From Devosia sp. YIM 151766 (GTDB lineage: Bacteria > Pseudomonadota > Alphaproteobacteria > Rhizobiales > Devosiaceae): 64,000 nt of DNA. The position numbers and the translations under genes are program-made. The stretch spans positions 868,001 to 932,000 of the forward strand of contig NZ_CP127251.1 of NCBI RefSeq assembly GCF_030285925.1, read 5' to 3'. The notes below the pieces were generated by a model that was not told the origin of the DNA, did not search any database, and saw only the letters and a program-made list of their open reading frames with translations. The stretch's first letter is position 1. Each line of letters starts with the position of its first letter. Shown here piece by piece: positions 1-10,001 of the stretch.

Positions 1-2992
1 CGCCCATGACGATTTCGCGGCGCATGAAATCGAATTCGATATTCGCCCACATCGGGATCACGCCCAAAGCGGTCAGGAACGCGGTCAGCAGCACCGGGCG
101 AACGCGCTGGCTCACCGTCAGCAGCATCGCCTTCACCGCCTCGACATTCTGGTGGCGGTGATAATCGTTATAGGTATCGATCAACACGATGCCGTTCTTC
201 ACCACGATGCCCGCCAGGGCCACGATGCCGAGGCCGGTCATGATCGCCGAAAAGCTCATGCCGGTCACCAGCATGCCCAGCAACACGCCCGCCACCGACA
301 TGATCACCGTCGATAGCGTCACCATCACCTGGTAGAAGCTGTTATATTCCAGCAGCAGGATGAAGAAGATCAGCGCCATGGCCATCATCATGGCCTGCCC
401 GATAAAGGCATTGGCATCGCCCATCTGCTCCTCGGCGCCGCCAAAGGTCACGGCCACGCCCTGCGGGAAATCCTGCTCGGCGATCCAGCCCTGCAATTCC
501 TGCACCTTGTCGGCGGGATAGATGCCCTCGGCCAGGTTGGTGAGGCCGGCGGCCACCGGCATGGTGTAGACCTGATTGCGCCGCTGGATATTGGCGACCT
601 TGGGCACGGCCTTGCGCTCGATGAAATTGGACACCGGCACCAGGCCCTGCGCCGTGGCGATGCGCATGGAATCGAGCGCATCGAATGTGCGTTCCTCCTG
701 GGGCAGGCGTACGCGGATATCCATTTCATCGCCGGTTTCCGCGTCGCGATAAGTGCCCAGTTTCACCCCGGCGGTGATGAGCTGCACATAGGGCGCCAAT
801 TCGCGCACCCCGATGCCGTATTTGCCGGCTTCGGCGCGGTCGATGGTGATCTGCCAGTCGATGCCGGGCGAGGGGCGGCCGTCTTCCAGATCCACCACTT
901 CCGGCCAGCTTGCCAAATGGTCGCGGATCGCGGTCACCACCGGCACCAGATCGTCGTAATTGCTGCTTTCGACCCGCAGATTGATGTCCTTGCCCGCCGG
1001 CGGGCCATTCTCGGCCGCCAGCAATTGGATATCGAGGCCGGCAAAGCCCGCCACCCGCTCGCGGATATCCGCGAAGATCTCCGAGGCCGGAACGCGATGG
1101 TTCCAATTGGTCAATTGCAGCTGGAAATTGCCCAGCGTGTCGGGCGGCGTCGAGCCGAAGGCGCCGGTCGAGCCGAACTGCATGATCACGTCCTGGATGC
1201 CATGGACCTGCAACAGCTCGCTCTCGATCTCCACCATCATGTCGCGGATTTCTTCCGGCGAGTAATTTCCCCTGCCCACCACGGCGACGGTGGCGAATTC
1301 CGGCTCCGAGGCCGGGAAGGCTTCGGTGCCGGTGGGGTTCATCGCATAGGCGACGAAGATGGTGGCGATGATGCCGAAGCCCACCGCCAGGGTCGGCAGC
1401 GGCCAGTGCAGCAGCTTGTCCATGATCCGGACATAGATGCCGGTCAGCCCGCTCACCTTGCTGGTGTCGAACTTGTCCGGATACATCACGATATCGGCCT
1501 TTTCCTTCTCCTTCTTGTCCACATGGCTGGAGGCGATGATCGAGCCGATCACCGGCATGAAGATCAGGGCGGAGATGAACGAGGCCACCATGACGATGAT
1601 CACGATCATCGGCAGATAGCTCATGAACTTGCCGATAATGCCCGGCCAGAACAGCAGCGGCACGAAAGCGCCCAGTGTGGTGGCCGTGGCCCCCACCACC
1701 GGCACGAACATCTTGCGCACGGCCAGAATGAAGGCTTCCTTCTTCGGCACGCCTTCCTGCAATTTTCGCTCGGCATATTCGACCACCACTACCGGGTCGT
1801 CCACCAGCACGCCCACCGCGATGACCAGCCCGAACATCACCATCATGTTGATGGTCATGCCCAGCATGTCCGCGACCAGGAAGGCCATCATGAACGATAG
1901 CGGGATGGAGAGGCCGATCATCAATGCCGGCCTCACGCCCAAGGTGGCGATACAGGTGATCAGCACCAGGGCTACGGCGGTCAGCACTGCCGCTTCCAGC
2001 GAGCGGAACAGGGCCGTGGTGGTTTCGGCCTGGTCCAGGAAGAAGGAATAGGTCACGCCCGCCGGCCAGTCCGCGGCCACCTGTTCGGTCACCGCCCGCA
2101 CCTTGTCGGAGACGTCGATGATATTGGTGCCCAGCTTCTTGGAGACGCCCAGGATCAGGGCAGGGGAGCCGTTGACCTGGGTATATTCGGTGGCGTCGGC
2201 CAGGGTGCGGGTGATCGTGGCCACGTCCCCGAAGGTGACGATGGTATTGCCATCGGTTTTGAGCGGCAGGCTATAGACGTCCTCGGCCGTGGTGATCAGT
2301 CCCGGCACTTCGATATTGAACGCGCCTTGCCCGGTATTGAGCGTGCCCCCCGGCACCACCATATTGTTGCGGGCCAGCGCGTCGAAGAGCTGATTGGCGG
2401 TCAGGCCATAGGTTTCCAGGCGCAACAGGTCGACTCGAACTTCCAGCTGCTCTTTGCGGGCCCCCGACAGACTGGCTTCGCGCACCTCGTTGATGCCTTC
2501 CAGCGCGTCCTGCAATTGCTCGGCGCGGCGCACCAATTCCTTTTCCGGGGCGGAACCATAGACCGCCACCGAAATGATCGGCATGCCGATCAGGTCGATT
2601 TCATTCACGCTCGGATCGTTGGCGTCGGCCGGCAGCTTGGCCTTGATCGCGTCCATGCGCGCGCGCGTATCCTGCAGCGCCTGGTCCTTGTCGGTATTGA
2701 TGTCGAATTCGAGGAATACCGAGGCATGGCCGGTCGTTGCGGTCGAGCTGATATTCTGCAGGCCCGGCAGGTTGGCCAGTTCCTCCTCGGCCGGTTTGGC
2801 CAGCAGGTTTTCCGCGTCGCGCGGCGACACGCCGGTCTGGCTGATCGAGACATAGAGATAGGGCACGTCGATGGCCGGGAAGCTCTCCTTCGGCATCGAC
2901 ATATAGGCGCCCGTACCGGCCACCAGGATGATCACCATGATCGTCAGGACCACCCGCGGCATCCTGAGAATTCTTTCGATGAAATCGAGCAT
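1..2992 (-). CDS. RND-family efflux permease (AcrB/MdtB type), C-terminus beyond window
   Basis: Inner-membrane proton-driven pump of the resistance-nodulation-division superfamily. The start ATG is at 2992-2990, with the first transmembrane segment at about residues 10-28. It is followed by the typical periplasmic porter entry (PKESFPAIDVPYLYV, then the DAENLLAKPAEEEL stretch). A VDDPVVVVEYAE motif near residue 400 matches the TM4 Asp-Asp proton relay of the family. About 997 codons are present and the family is usually about 1020-1050, so only the last few dozen residues are missing. The gene starts 11 bp after the stop of the membrane-fusion protein gene and is the third gene of a PadR-MFP-RND operon. 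No outer-membrane TolC partner lies in the window. The substrate (drug, bile-like compound or metal) cannot be told from sequence, although the DDP rather than heavy-metal motifs favour organic compounds. Confidence 0.93.
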   Translation of the reverse strand, partial: MLDFIERILRMPRVVLTIMVIILVAGTGAYMSMPKESFPAIDVPYLYVSISQTGVSPRDAENLLAKPAEEELANLPGLQNISSTATTGHASVFLEFDINTDKDQALQDTRARMDAIKAKLPADANDPSVNEIDLIGMPIISVAVYGSAPEKELVRRAEQLQDALEGINEVREASLSGARKEQLEVRVDLLRLETYGLTANQLFDALARNNMVVPGGTLNTGQGAFNIEVPGLITTAEDVYSLPLKTDGNTIVTFGDVATITRTLADATEYTQVNGSPALILGVSKKLGTNIIDVSDKVRAVTEQVAADWPAGVTYSFFLDQAETTTALFRSLEAAVLTAVALVLITCIATLGVRPALMIGLSIPLSFMMAFLVADMLGMTINMMVMFGLVIAVGVLVDDPVVVVEYAERKLQEGVPKKEAFILAVRKMFVPVVGATATTLGAFVPLLFWPGIIGKFMSYLPMIVIIVMVASFISALIFMPVIGSIIASSHVDKKEKEKADIVMYPDKFDTSKVSGLTGIYVRIMDKLLHWPLPTLAVGFGIIATIFVAYAMNPTGTEAFPASEPEFATVAVVGRGNYSPEEIRDMMVEIESELLQVHGIQDVIMQFGSTGAFGSTPPDTLGNFQLQLTNWNHRVPASEIFADIRERVAGFAGLDIQLLAAENGPPAGKDINLRVESSNYDDLVPVVTAIRDHLASWPEVVDLEDGRPSPGIDWQITIDRAEAGKYGIGVRELAPYVQLITAGVKLGTYRDAETGDEMDIRVRLPQEERTFDALDSMRIATAQGLVPVSNFIERKAVPKVANIQRRNQVYTMPVAAGLTNLAEGIYPADKVQELQGWIAEQDFPQGVAVTFGGAEEQMGDANAFIGQAMMMAMALIFFILLLEYNSFYQVMVTLSTVIMSVAGVLLGMLVTGMSFSAIMTGLGIVALAGIVVKNGIVLIDTYNDYHRHQNVEAVKAMLLTVSQRVRPVLLTAFLTALGVIPMWANIEFDFMRREIVMG

Positions 2993-3003
2993 CTCGGGAG
3001 TCC

Positions 3004-4269
3004 CTAGCTGGCGGTGGTTTCGGTGGCTGCGGCGGCCGGGCTGGCCTCGACATGCTGGCCGGAGGTGACGTTTTCCTGCCCGACAATGATGACGTCGGCG
3101 CTGAGCGGCAGCCCGGTCACCCAGACGCCATCGCGCGTATCGCTGACAATGGTGATCGGATAGAAGGCGACCACGCCGTCCTCCACCGTGCGCACGCCCA
3201 GCGTGCCCTCGTCATCCAGCGTCAGCACCGATTGCGGCAGCAGGTGCCCCGGCGCCGTGCCGACATTGACGATGGCTTCGGCGGTCACGCCGTCGCGGAT
3301 GGCGTAATCGTCGTTCGGAATCTCGATTTCGGCGCGGAAGGCGCGGGTGGCATTGTCGGCCACCGAGGAAATATAGGTCACCTTGCCGACCACGTCCTGG
3401 CCGGTCACCGTCTTGATCCTGGCCTCGAGCCCGGTCCGGGCCAGCCCGATATGGGCCTCCGGGACCATGCCGGTGAAGATCATCGGATTGAGTTCCACGA
3501 TGGTCGCGCAGGGCGAGCCGGGATTGAGCATGGCGCCAGCCACGGCGAGCGGGTCCTGCACGAGGCCGGCCACCTTGGCGACGATCTCGGTGCGCTCCAG
3601 TTCCGCCTTGGCATTGTCCAGCCCGGCCTGGGCCTGGCTGACCCCCGCCCGGGCCTGGGCCAGCGCCACCTCGGCGGCATTGGCGGTATTGGCGGCGGCC
3701 AGGCCGCGATTGCGCAAATCGGCATTGGTGTCGAAATTCAGTTGCGCCTGCGCTAGGGCGGCCTCGGCCTGGGCGATGCCGGCTTCGGCCTGGGCCAAGG
3801 CGGCGGCGCGCGTGCCCTGGTCCAGGGTGCAGAGCGCATCGCCCACGGCGACCCGCTCTCCCTTGCTGACATGGACGACATCGACCGTGCCGGCGGTTTC
3901 GGCCACGGCGGTGATCGTCGCCTTGGCCTCGGTGCGGCCGCGCAGCGGCACTTCGATAGGCATTGGCCGGGCGATATAGGTCTGGATGCGCACGCTTTGC
4001 AGCGGCGCGGCGGCGCCGGTGGTCGCCTCGTTACGCTGGGCAATGGTCAGGGCCGGGTCGATGGCGGGGGCATGATGCTCGGCCAACAGACCGGCATTGC
4101 CGAGCGCTCTGGCGATCGGCCCGTCTTCTTCGCCTTCGATCACGGAAATAAGCGGCTTTTCGCCCTTGCCGGGGCCATGGCCGCCATGCACCAGGGTGCC
4201 GGTCGCCATCCAGGCGCCGGCCAGCAACAGGATCACCAGCGCCAGGCCGTAGGAAAACATTGCGCGCAT
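3004..4269 (-). CDS. RND efflux periplasmic adaptor (membrane fusion protein, HlyD/AcrA family)
   Basis: A 421-residue adaptor that links the RND pump to an outer-membrane channel. An N-terminal hydrophobic segment (residues 5-24) anchors or exports it. A barrel-sandwich/lipoyl half follows (AETAGTVDVVHVSKGERVAVGDALCTLD). Next is an Ala/Gln-rich alpha-hairpin (about residues 155-230, heptad-like AQAEAGIAQAEAALAQAQ), then the second lipoyl half and a beta-barrel domain. Cys-147 in the lipoyl region is unusual but not diagnostic. The gene begins 12 bp after the padR stop and ends 11 bp before the pump, so co-transcription is likely. A start at Met-4 (4260) is also possible. Confidence 0.92.
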   Translation of the reverse strand: MRAMFSYGLALVILLLAGAWMATGTLVHGGHGPGKGEKPLISVIEGEEDGPIARALGNAGLLAEHHAPAIDPALTIAQRNEATTGAAAPLQSVRIQTYIARPMPIEVPLRGRTEAKATITAVAETAGTVDVVHVSKGERVAVGDALCTLDQGTRAAALAQAEAGIAQAEAALAQAQLNFDTNADLRNRGLAAANTANAAEVALAQARAGVSQAQAGLDNAKAELERTEIVAKVAGLVQDPLAVAGAMLNPGSPCATIVELNPMIFTGMVPEAHIGLARTGLEARIKTVTGQDVVGKVTYISSVADNATRAFRAEIEIPNDDYAIRDGVTAEAIVNVGTAPGHLLPQSVLTLDDEGTLGVRTVEDGVVAFYPITIVSDTRDGVWVTGLPLSADVIIVGQENVTSGQHVEASPAAAATETTAS

Positions 4270-4281
4270 CTATTCGTATCC

Positions 4282-4830
4282 TTATTCGGCCGCGTCTTTG
4301 CGTGGCTCGGCTCGCGCCATTGTGACGAGTTCGTGCATATGGGTGCGCATATGCGCCTCCGCAACCTCCATGACCGCCCGGCCATAATCGATGATCCACC
4401 GGTCGGTGGGATTGCGCCCCTCCCGCGCCGCTGCCTCGTCGAGCCTTTGGCGGCTCTTCACGGTGCGGGCGAGGAATTCATTGCAGCGCTGCTCCACCAG
4501 ATCGGGCGGCAGGATATGGGCGAAACGGGCGAATAGCAGGAACGGGCTGCGAAATATGTCTTCGCCCAGCGGTTCGGCCAGTTCCTCGGCAAAGATGCGG
4601 CGGCCGGTTTCGGTGATGGAATAGACCTTGCGCGCCGGCTTGCCGGTCTGCTGCTCGGTGCGGCTGGTGACGCAGCCTTCCTCTTCCAGCCTGGCCAGCG
4701 CCGGATAGATCGACCCGAAACTGGCCTCGACGAAATAGGCGAATTCTTCTTCGGTGCACAGCCGGCGGATGTCATAGCCGCTCGCTTCTCCATAATAGAG
4801 AATCGACAGGCACAGCGTTTTCACGTTCAT
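4282..4830 (-). CDS. PadR-family transcriptional regulator
   Basis: A 182-residue winged-helix regulator. The N-terminal PadR fold is clear: LCLSILYYGEASGYDIRRL, then SFGSIYPALARLEEEGCV as recognition helix and wing, then GKPARKVYSITETGRRIF as the beta-wing. The rest (about residues 100-175) is an alpha-helical, coiled-coil-like dimerisation region. PadR proteins are typically ligand-released repressors of adjacent detoxification pumps. Being the first gene of the operon with the adaptor and RND pump, it most likely autoregulates the whole unit. Candidate operator repeats lie just upstream of its start. Confidence 0.93.
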   Translation of the reverse strand: MNVKTLCLSILYYGEASGYDIRRLCTEEEFAYFVEASFGSIYPALARLEEEGCVTSRTEQQTGKPARKVYSITETGRRIFAEELAEPLGEDIFRSPFLLFARFAHILPPDLVEQRCNEFLARTVKSRQRLDEAAAREGRNPTDRWIIDYGRAVMEVAEAHMRTHMHELVTMARAEPRKDAAE

Positions 4831-4842
4831 TGACTATTCCTG

Positions 4843-4885
4843 GGACATATGATCGCCCGATATATGCTGGGGCTATATATGCAGG
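4843..4885 (-). promoter_or_regulatory. Candidate PadR operator/promoter region of the efflux operon
   Basis: The gap upstream of padR is the only AT-rich stretch nearby. It holds two identical direct copies of ATATATGC at 4860-4867 and 4875-4882 (15-bp period) and a CATATG palindrome at 4846-4851, within 50 bp of the padR start. PadR repressors commonly bind AT-rich repeats in their own promoter. The assignment is inferred from position and pattern only. Confidence 0.4.
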
Positions 4886-4971
4886 CCGGTCCTATCGCAA
4901 GAGCTTCGGGGCCGGAAACCGCGGACCGGTTAAGCACTGGTTGCAGCCCCGTACCGGGAACGCGTCGCGGT

Positions 4972-5802
<831 letters not shown>

Positions 5803-5958
5803 GCCGCCCCGCCGATATCGAGGCGCGGCACTGGGGCGGGCAAGGCATTCATCATCGGCTCATCGGCTCACCGGCTCGGGAACGGGATGAGGGTGCTTTA
5901 CGCTCCGCGTTCCGCGCTGGCAACCGCCGGCCGGAGCACCTTTTTCCTTCAATGGAGC

Positions 5959-6744
5959 TCAGCGCAACAAACTCTGCCCGCCATCGATCCATACCGGCGT
6001 TCCCGTGACATGGCGCGCCGCGTCCGAACAGAGAAACAGGATGACGTCCGCCACATCCTCGGCCTTGCCGCTCTTGCCGCCGGTGAGGGGAATGTCGCCC
6101 TCGCGAAACTCCACCGGAATGCCGGCCTCCTCGCTGTCGCGCCGCTCGGTATTGTCGTCGATCTCGCTCTCGATGGCGCCGGGGCACACCGCGTTGATAC
6201 GGATTTTCCGCTGCCCCAGCTCCAGCGCCAATTGCTGGACCATGGCCAATTGACCCGCCTTGGTCGCCGAATAGGCGCTGGCGCCCGGCGAGGTGAAGGT
6301 GCGGGTGCCATTGATCGAGGATACCACCACGATGGCCCCGCCGCCGGCCTGTTCCAGCGCCGGCACGGTGTGGTGGATGGTGAGATAGGTGCCCCGCAGA
6401 TTGACCGAAATCGTATGGTCCCATTCCTCCGGCGCCAGTCTCTCGATCGGCGCCCAGACGCCGTTGATCCCGGCATTGGCCACCACGATATCCAATTGCC
6501 CGAAACGCTCGAGCGTCGCGGCCACCAGCGCCTTCATCCCGTCATCGTCGGTAATGTCGGCCATCGCCGCCATGGCCTGGCCACCGCCCCGCTCGATTTC
6601 GGCCGCCGTCGCCTCGACCTCGTCCCGGGTCCGGCTCATCGCCACCACGGCGGCCCCTTCGCGGGCCAAGGCCAAGGCCGTCGCCTTGCCGATTCCTGAC
6701 CCGGCCCCGGTCACCAGCGCCACCTTGCCGTCCAATAAAGCCAT
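5959..6744 (-). CDS. SDR-family NAD(P)-dependent oxidoreductase
   Basis: A 261-residue classical short-chain dehydrogenase. It has the Rossmann glycine motif TGAGSGIG (residues 12-19), NAG near residue 92, the active-site Ser in VVVSSING (about residue 142) and YSATK (YxxxK, about residues 157-161). It ends with PVWIDGGQSLL. MSRTR after the second beta strand carries arginines near the adenosine-ribose position, which tends to favour NADP(H). The substrate is not determinable. It lies in the same orientation as the AGE-family isomerase gene 145 bp upstream, so a sugar or polyol substrate is possible but unproven. Confidence 0.88.
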   Translation of the reverse strand: MALLDGKVALVTGAGSGIGKATALALAREGAAVVAMSRTRDEVEATAAEIERGGGQAMAAMADITDDDGMKALVAATLERFGQLDIVVANAGINGVWAPIERLAPEEWDHTISVNLRGTYLTIHHTVPALEQAGGGAIVVVSSINGTRTFTSPGASAYSATKAGQLAMVQQLALELGQRKIRINAVCPGAIESEIDDNTERRDSEEAGIPVEFREGDIPLTGGKSGKAEDVADVILFLCSDAARHVTGTPVWIDGGQSLLR

Positions 6745-6824
6745 TGCAGTCCTCCATGTCCTGCAAAGGCAACGCGAAGACCGGGCAATGGTTGTCGGCG
6801 GTGTCGATCCCTATCCTGTCGCAG

Positions 6825-6862
6825 ACCTCATCCTTCGACAGGCTCACCACGAGCTCTATGAG
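6825..6862. repeat. Dispersed REP-like element, type C (short copy)
   Basis: A compact copy of the family built on CCTCATCCT..TTCGACAGGCTCACC. It combines the two inverted half elements that occur separately at 8574-8663, 9865-9901 and 9949-9983. It sits in the 145-bp gap between the SDR and AGE genes. Confidence 0.7.
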
Positions 6863-6889
6863 AGACCGGGGGGATAAATCGCAGACGCC

Positions 6890-8158
6890 CTAATATTGCG
6901 GCCCCAGCCTGTCTCCCTCGATGATCGCCCGCGTCAGGCTGCCGCTGGGCGGGTAGAGCGGGATGAGGCAGGCTTGCAGCGCGTGATAGATATCCGGCTT
7001 GCCCACGAATAGGCGCGCGGTCGGCGTCAGATCGTCCTTGAGCTCGCTGATCCAGCCGCCGCGCTCATGGTCGATGATATGGTTCTCGGCGAAATCCCAG
7101 AGCTTGCGATACCAATGCTGGTAATAGGCATCCTTGTCATAGGCGCCGATAAAGGCCGCCGCGCCGATGGCCTCGGCCACCGGCCACCACAGCTTTTCCC
7201 GCATGATAGGCTGGTTGTCCCAGTCCAGCGTATAGAAAAACCCGCCATGCTTCTTGTCCCAGCCCAGTTCGATGGCGTTGCGGAACAGACCCCGCGCCGC
7301 CTCGGTCATCCAGCCATGCTCCTTGCGGCCGAGCACGAAGAGCTGGAACAATAGCCGCGACCATTCCAGCGCATGGCCCGGCGTGGTGCCGGATGGCCGG
7401 AACATTTCCGAGCCCTGAAATTGCTTGTCGAGGCTCCAGTCCTCGTGGAAATGCTCGGCCACGCGATGATCCAGCTTGACCGCATTGCGGCGAATGATCA
7501 GGTCGGCGATCCGCGTCGCCTTCTGGATATAGTCTTCCTTGCCGGTCGCCTCATAGGCGGCCATCAGCGCCTCGGTCAGGTGCATGTTGGAATTCTGCCC
7601 GCGATAGGTGCTGATCTGCCCCCAATCATTGGCGAATTCCTCGCGTACTGCCCCGGCCTTGTTGTCCCAGAACCGCGTCCCGATCACCTCGGTCACGTCG
7701 GCGATCACCTGGTCGGCCAGCGGATGCCCCACCAGTTTCGCGCTCGCTCCGGCCAGCAAGACGAAAGCATGGCCATAGGCCTGCTTGCTGTCATCGGCAG
7801 GGCCGTCATCATCCAGCGACCAGACATAGCCGCCATGCTTGCGGTCCCGGTGCTGCTCCCAGAGATAGCGCATGCCATGATCGACCACCTCGTCCGATCC
7901 CGGCCGCCCCAGCAGGCTGCCGATGACCGCGCAATGGATCATGCGGGTGGTGACGTGAATTTGCCGCAGCGCATTATCGGGCTGCACCGGCATGCCCTCG
8001 TCGCTGAGTTCGTGGAACCCGCCCTTGGGATTGATCGACGCCGCTTCGAAGAAATCGAACAGGTCATTGGCCTGCCGCATCAGATATTGCCGGTGAAAAG
8101 GCCGGCTTTGCCACGGTCCGGCATTGGTCCTGGGCAAGGTAAAATCCGCGTCGCTCAT
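6890..8158 (-). CDS. AGE-family sugar epimerase/isomerase (N-acylglucosamine 2-epimerase fold, mannose isomerase-like)
   Basis: A (alpha/alpha)6-barrel enzyme that interconverts aldoses and ketoses or epimerises at C2. Family hallmarks seen along the protein: an RMIHCAVIG helix near residue 70, KQAYGHAFVLLAGA near 125-140, GQNSNMHLTEAL near 190, TPGHALEWSRLL near 285 and KLWWPVAEAIGAA near 335. The histidines in these blocks are the usual catalytic candidates. These features look closer to YihS/mannose isomerases than to the mammalian renin-binding epimerases. I chose the ATG at 8158 because GGGAGCC precedes it at proper spacing. An ATG at 8170 gives four more residues (MGAK). The upstream gap is full of repeats. 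Confidence 0.85.
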   Translation of the reverse strand: MSDADFTLPRTNAGPWQSRPFHRQYLMRQANDLFDFFEAASINPKGGFHELSDEGMPVQPDNALRQIHVTTRMIHCAVIGSLLGRPGSDEVVDHGMRYLWEQHRDRKHGGYVWSLDDDGPADDSKQAYGHAFVLLAGASAKLVGHPLADQVIADVTEVIGTRFWDNKAGAVREEFANDWGQISTYRGQNSNMHLTEALMAAYEATGKEDYIQKATRIADLIIRRNAVKLDHRVAEHFHEDWSLDKQFQGSEMFRPSGTTPGHALEWSRLLFQLFVLGRKEHGWMTEAARGLFRNAIELGWDKKHGGFFYTLDWDNQPIMREKLWWPVAEAIGAAAFIGAYDKDAYYQHWYRKLWDFAENHIIDHERGGWISELKDDLTPTARLFVGKPDIYHALQACLIPLYPPSGSLTRAIIEGDRLGPQY

Positions 8159-8265
8159 CTTGGCTCCCATCCGGGGAGACGCCCCCGCACATCACGTTCA
8201 GCCTTCTAGCGAATGGACGGGGCCGTGGCAATTTTCGAGACGACAGGAGATGTCTGCTCTCCCGG

Positions 8266-8339
8266 ATCGTCACCCTCGTGCTCGACACGAGGGCTCTTGC
8301 GGTGCCGGTAACACCCTCGCGTCAAGCGCGAGGGTGACG
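8266..8339. repeat. REP-like double-hairpin element, module B (copy 1)
   Basis: The structure is GTCA, hairpin 1 (CCCTCGTG / CACGAGGG), spacer, hairpin 2 (CCCTCGCG / CGCGAGGG), TGAC. In copies 2 and 3 (15085, 15363) hairpin 1 reads CCCTCGCG / CGCGAGGG. The two arms have therefore changed together, which supports selection on the fold. About 66 bp further on lies a module A copy. Confidence 0.75.
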
Positions 8340-8405
8340 GGCAATGGTTTAGGCAATCGCATGGCTCACAAGCCCCATTTCGCGCGCTGCTGTCATGTTT
8401 TTCTC

Positions 8406-8471
8406 GGTGTCACCCCCGCGAAGGCGGGGGCCTCCGTGTGTAACGGGGGTTCCCGCTGTCGCGGGAATGAC
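8406..8471. repeat. REP-like double-hairpin element, module A (copy 1)
   Basis: The structure is GTCA, hairpin 1 (CCCCCGC / GCGGGGG), spacer, hairpin 2 (TTCCCGC / GCGGGAA), TGAC. It is the same architecture as module B with different arm sequence. Other copies start at 14972, 15249 and (left half only) 15484. Confidence 0.75.
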
Positions 8472-8573
8472 GCGGCGATAAAAGCTGCGGCCTCATGGGG
8501 TGACGAGCGGTGGTTGTGGGCGACCGCATGGCTCCCCAAATCACCCCGGAGATAGAGGCGCTCAATTTCCCGC

Positions 8574-8663
8574 AGACCTCATCCTGAGCCTGTCGAAGGA
8601 CGAGCTCGGGTAACTCGGTGGCCGCGACCTCGTGGTTCGACAGGCTCACCATGAGGTCTATGA
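8574..8663. repeat. Dispersed REP-like element, type C, inverted pair
   Basis: The left half, CCTCATCCTGAGCCTGTCGA, faces an inverted right half, TTCGACAGGCTCACCATGAG, about 45 bp away. The pair can form a long hairpin. The same halves recur singly around 9865 and 9949 and fused at 6825. Confidence 0.75.
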
Positions 8664-8712
8664 GGCGCCGGGAGGTGTCCGGCGCTCCCCCGAAGGCATC
8701 ACCCCGCCAAGA

Positions 8713-8811
8713 ACCTCATCCCGAGCCCACCAAAGACCTCATCCTGAGCCCACCAAAGACCTCATCCTGAGCCCACCAAAGACCTCATCCTGAGCCTGTC
8801 GAAGGAGGAGG
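8713..8811. repeat. Tandem 23-bp repeat, about four units, derived from the type C element
   Basis: Units begin at 8713, 8736, 8759 and 8782. The unit starts ACCTCATCCTGAGCCCACCA and ends AAG. Unit 1 has one change, and unit 4 runs into a normal type C end (CCTGTCGAAGG). It is a short minisatellite, probably made by slippage or unequal exchange within a REP-like element. Apart from the listed repeats I see no gene in 8171-8824. Confidence 0.8.
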
Positions 8812-8824
8812 TCGCCAACACCCG

Positions 8825-9772
8825 CTACGACCGCCGATACCAGTCCTCCATTCGCGCCACTTCCTCCGCCGATCCCAGGATCACCGGCACCCGCTGATGA
8901 ATCCCGGTCGGCTCCACCGCCAATATCCCCTGCTGTCCCGTGGACGAACGCCCGCCGGCGCCCTCCACCAGCCAGGCCATGGGATTGGCTTCGTAAAGCA
9001 GCCGTAGCCTGCCGCCCTTGCTCGCCGTTTCGCTATCCAGGGGATAAAGGAAAATCCCGCCCCGCATCAGGATGCGATGGATATCGGCCACCATCGAGCC
9101 GACCCAGCGCATATTGTAGCGCTTGCCCGCCGCGCCGGCTTCCCCGGCAACGCTCTCCTTCACATAGTTCTTGGTGGCCGCGTCCCAGAACCGCTCCCGC
9201 GCCGTATTGATGGCGAATTCCCCCGACGCTTCCGGCACCAGTGCCGCCGCGACGGTCAGCAGCCATTGCCCGTCCGAAGCCAGCGTGAACACGCTGGTCG
9301 CGCCCTTGATCCGCAGCACCAGGCTCGTCGCCGGCCCATAGGCGACATAGCCGGCCGCCAATTGCGCCGTCCCCTTCTGCAACAGCCCGCCTGCGGCCGG
9401 CAGGATGGAAAAAATCGTTCCGACGGTGACATTTACGTCAAGATTCGAAGAGCCATCCAGCGGATCGGTCGCCACAATGACCTCGCCCTGACTCGACATT
9501 TCAACCGCTTCATCCAGCTCTTCGGAAACCAGAATCGATATTGCCGGATTTTCCCGTAAGTGCTTCAAAACAATATCGTTCGAGATCAGGTCCAGCGCCT
9601 TCTGGGCCTCCCCCTGCACATTGGTCGCCCCGGCCAGCCCGGTCTGGCCCGCAATCGGCGCCTGCCGCAGCACGGTGGCGATTTCCACGCCCGCCGCCGC
9701 CATGGACTCGATCGCGCTGGCGAGCTTGTCATCATTGGTTTCGGTGGCAAGCCATTGGGAGAGATTGGTCAT
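8825..9772 (-). CDS. fbp: Class I fructose-1,6-bisphosphatase
   Basis: A 315-residue gluconeogenic and pentose-cycle enzyme that hydrolyses fructose-1,6-bisphosphate to fructose-6-phosphate in the cytosol. Landmarks: NVQGE (about residue 51), SEELDE (metal, about 84), DPLDGSSNLD (metal and phosphate, about 103-112), MRWVGSMVADIHR (about 220), GGIFLYP and GRLRLLYEANPMAWLVEGAGG (about 254-274). The protein ends in the PVILGSAEEV substrate-proximal block. Length is near that of the E. coli enzyme (332), with a compact N-terminus. A gluconeogenic role fits the malic enzyme and NAD-GDH genes nearby, although these are separate transcription units. Confidence 0.95.
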   Translation of the reverse strand: MTNLSQWLATETNDDKLASAIESMAAAGVEIATVLRQAPIAGQTGLAGATNVQGEAQKALDLISNDIVLKHLRENPAISILVSEELDEAVEMSSQGEVIVATDPLDGSSNLDVNVTVGTIFSILPAAGGLLQKGTAQLAAGYVAYGPATSLVLRIKGATSVFTLASDGQWLLTVAAALVPEASGEFAINTARERFWDAATKNYVKESVAGEAGAAGKRYNMRWVGSMVADIHRILMRGGIFLYPLDSETASKGGRLRLLYEANPMAWLVEGAGGRSSTGQQGILAVEPTGIHQRVPVILGSAEEVARMEDWYRRS

Positions 9773-9864
9773 GAAGGCTCCTTTCGCGGGGCCTTCACTG
9801 TCTCCAAGTGTCGCAACCGGACAAGGCCGACTTTCGGGTTAGTAACCTCCTGCGGACCGCGCCC

Positions 9865-9983
9865 TCGTGGTTCGACAAGCTCACCATGAGGCCAATGAGA
9901 ACGTGGGTGCGGAATGGGAGAGGCTCACGGATGGGAAGACACCAAAGACCTCATCCTGAGCGTGCCGAAGGACGAGGGCGCCA
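9865..9983. repeat. Type C REP-like halves (9865-9901 and 9949-9983) between fbp and the GDH gene
   Basis: The right half (GGTTCGACAAGCTCACCATG) and an inverted left half (CCTCATCCTGAGCGTGCCGA) are 48 bp apart in the 229-bp intergenic gap. The order is opposite to the pair at 8574. No gene is visible in the gap. Confidence 0.65.
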
Positions 9984-10001
9984 GCACCGTGCCCGCGACG
10001 C

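Noticed and set aside
8713..8811. Short direct repeats considered as a CRISPR array
   Set aside because: Units are directly adjacent with no spacers and derive from the neighbouring REP-like element. No cas genes are present.
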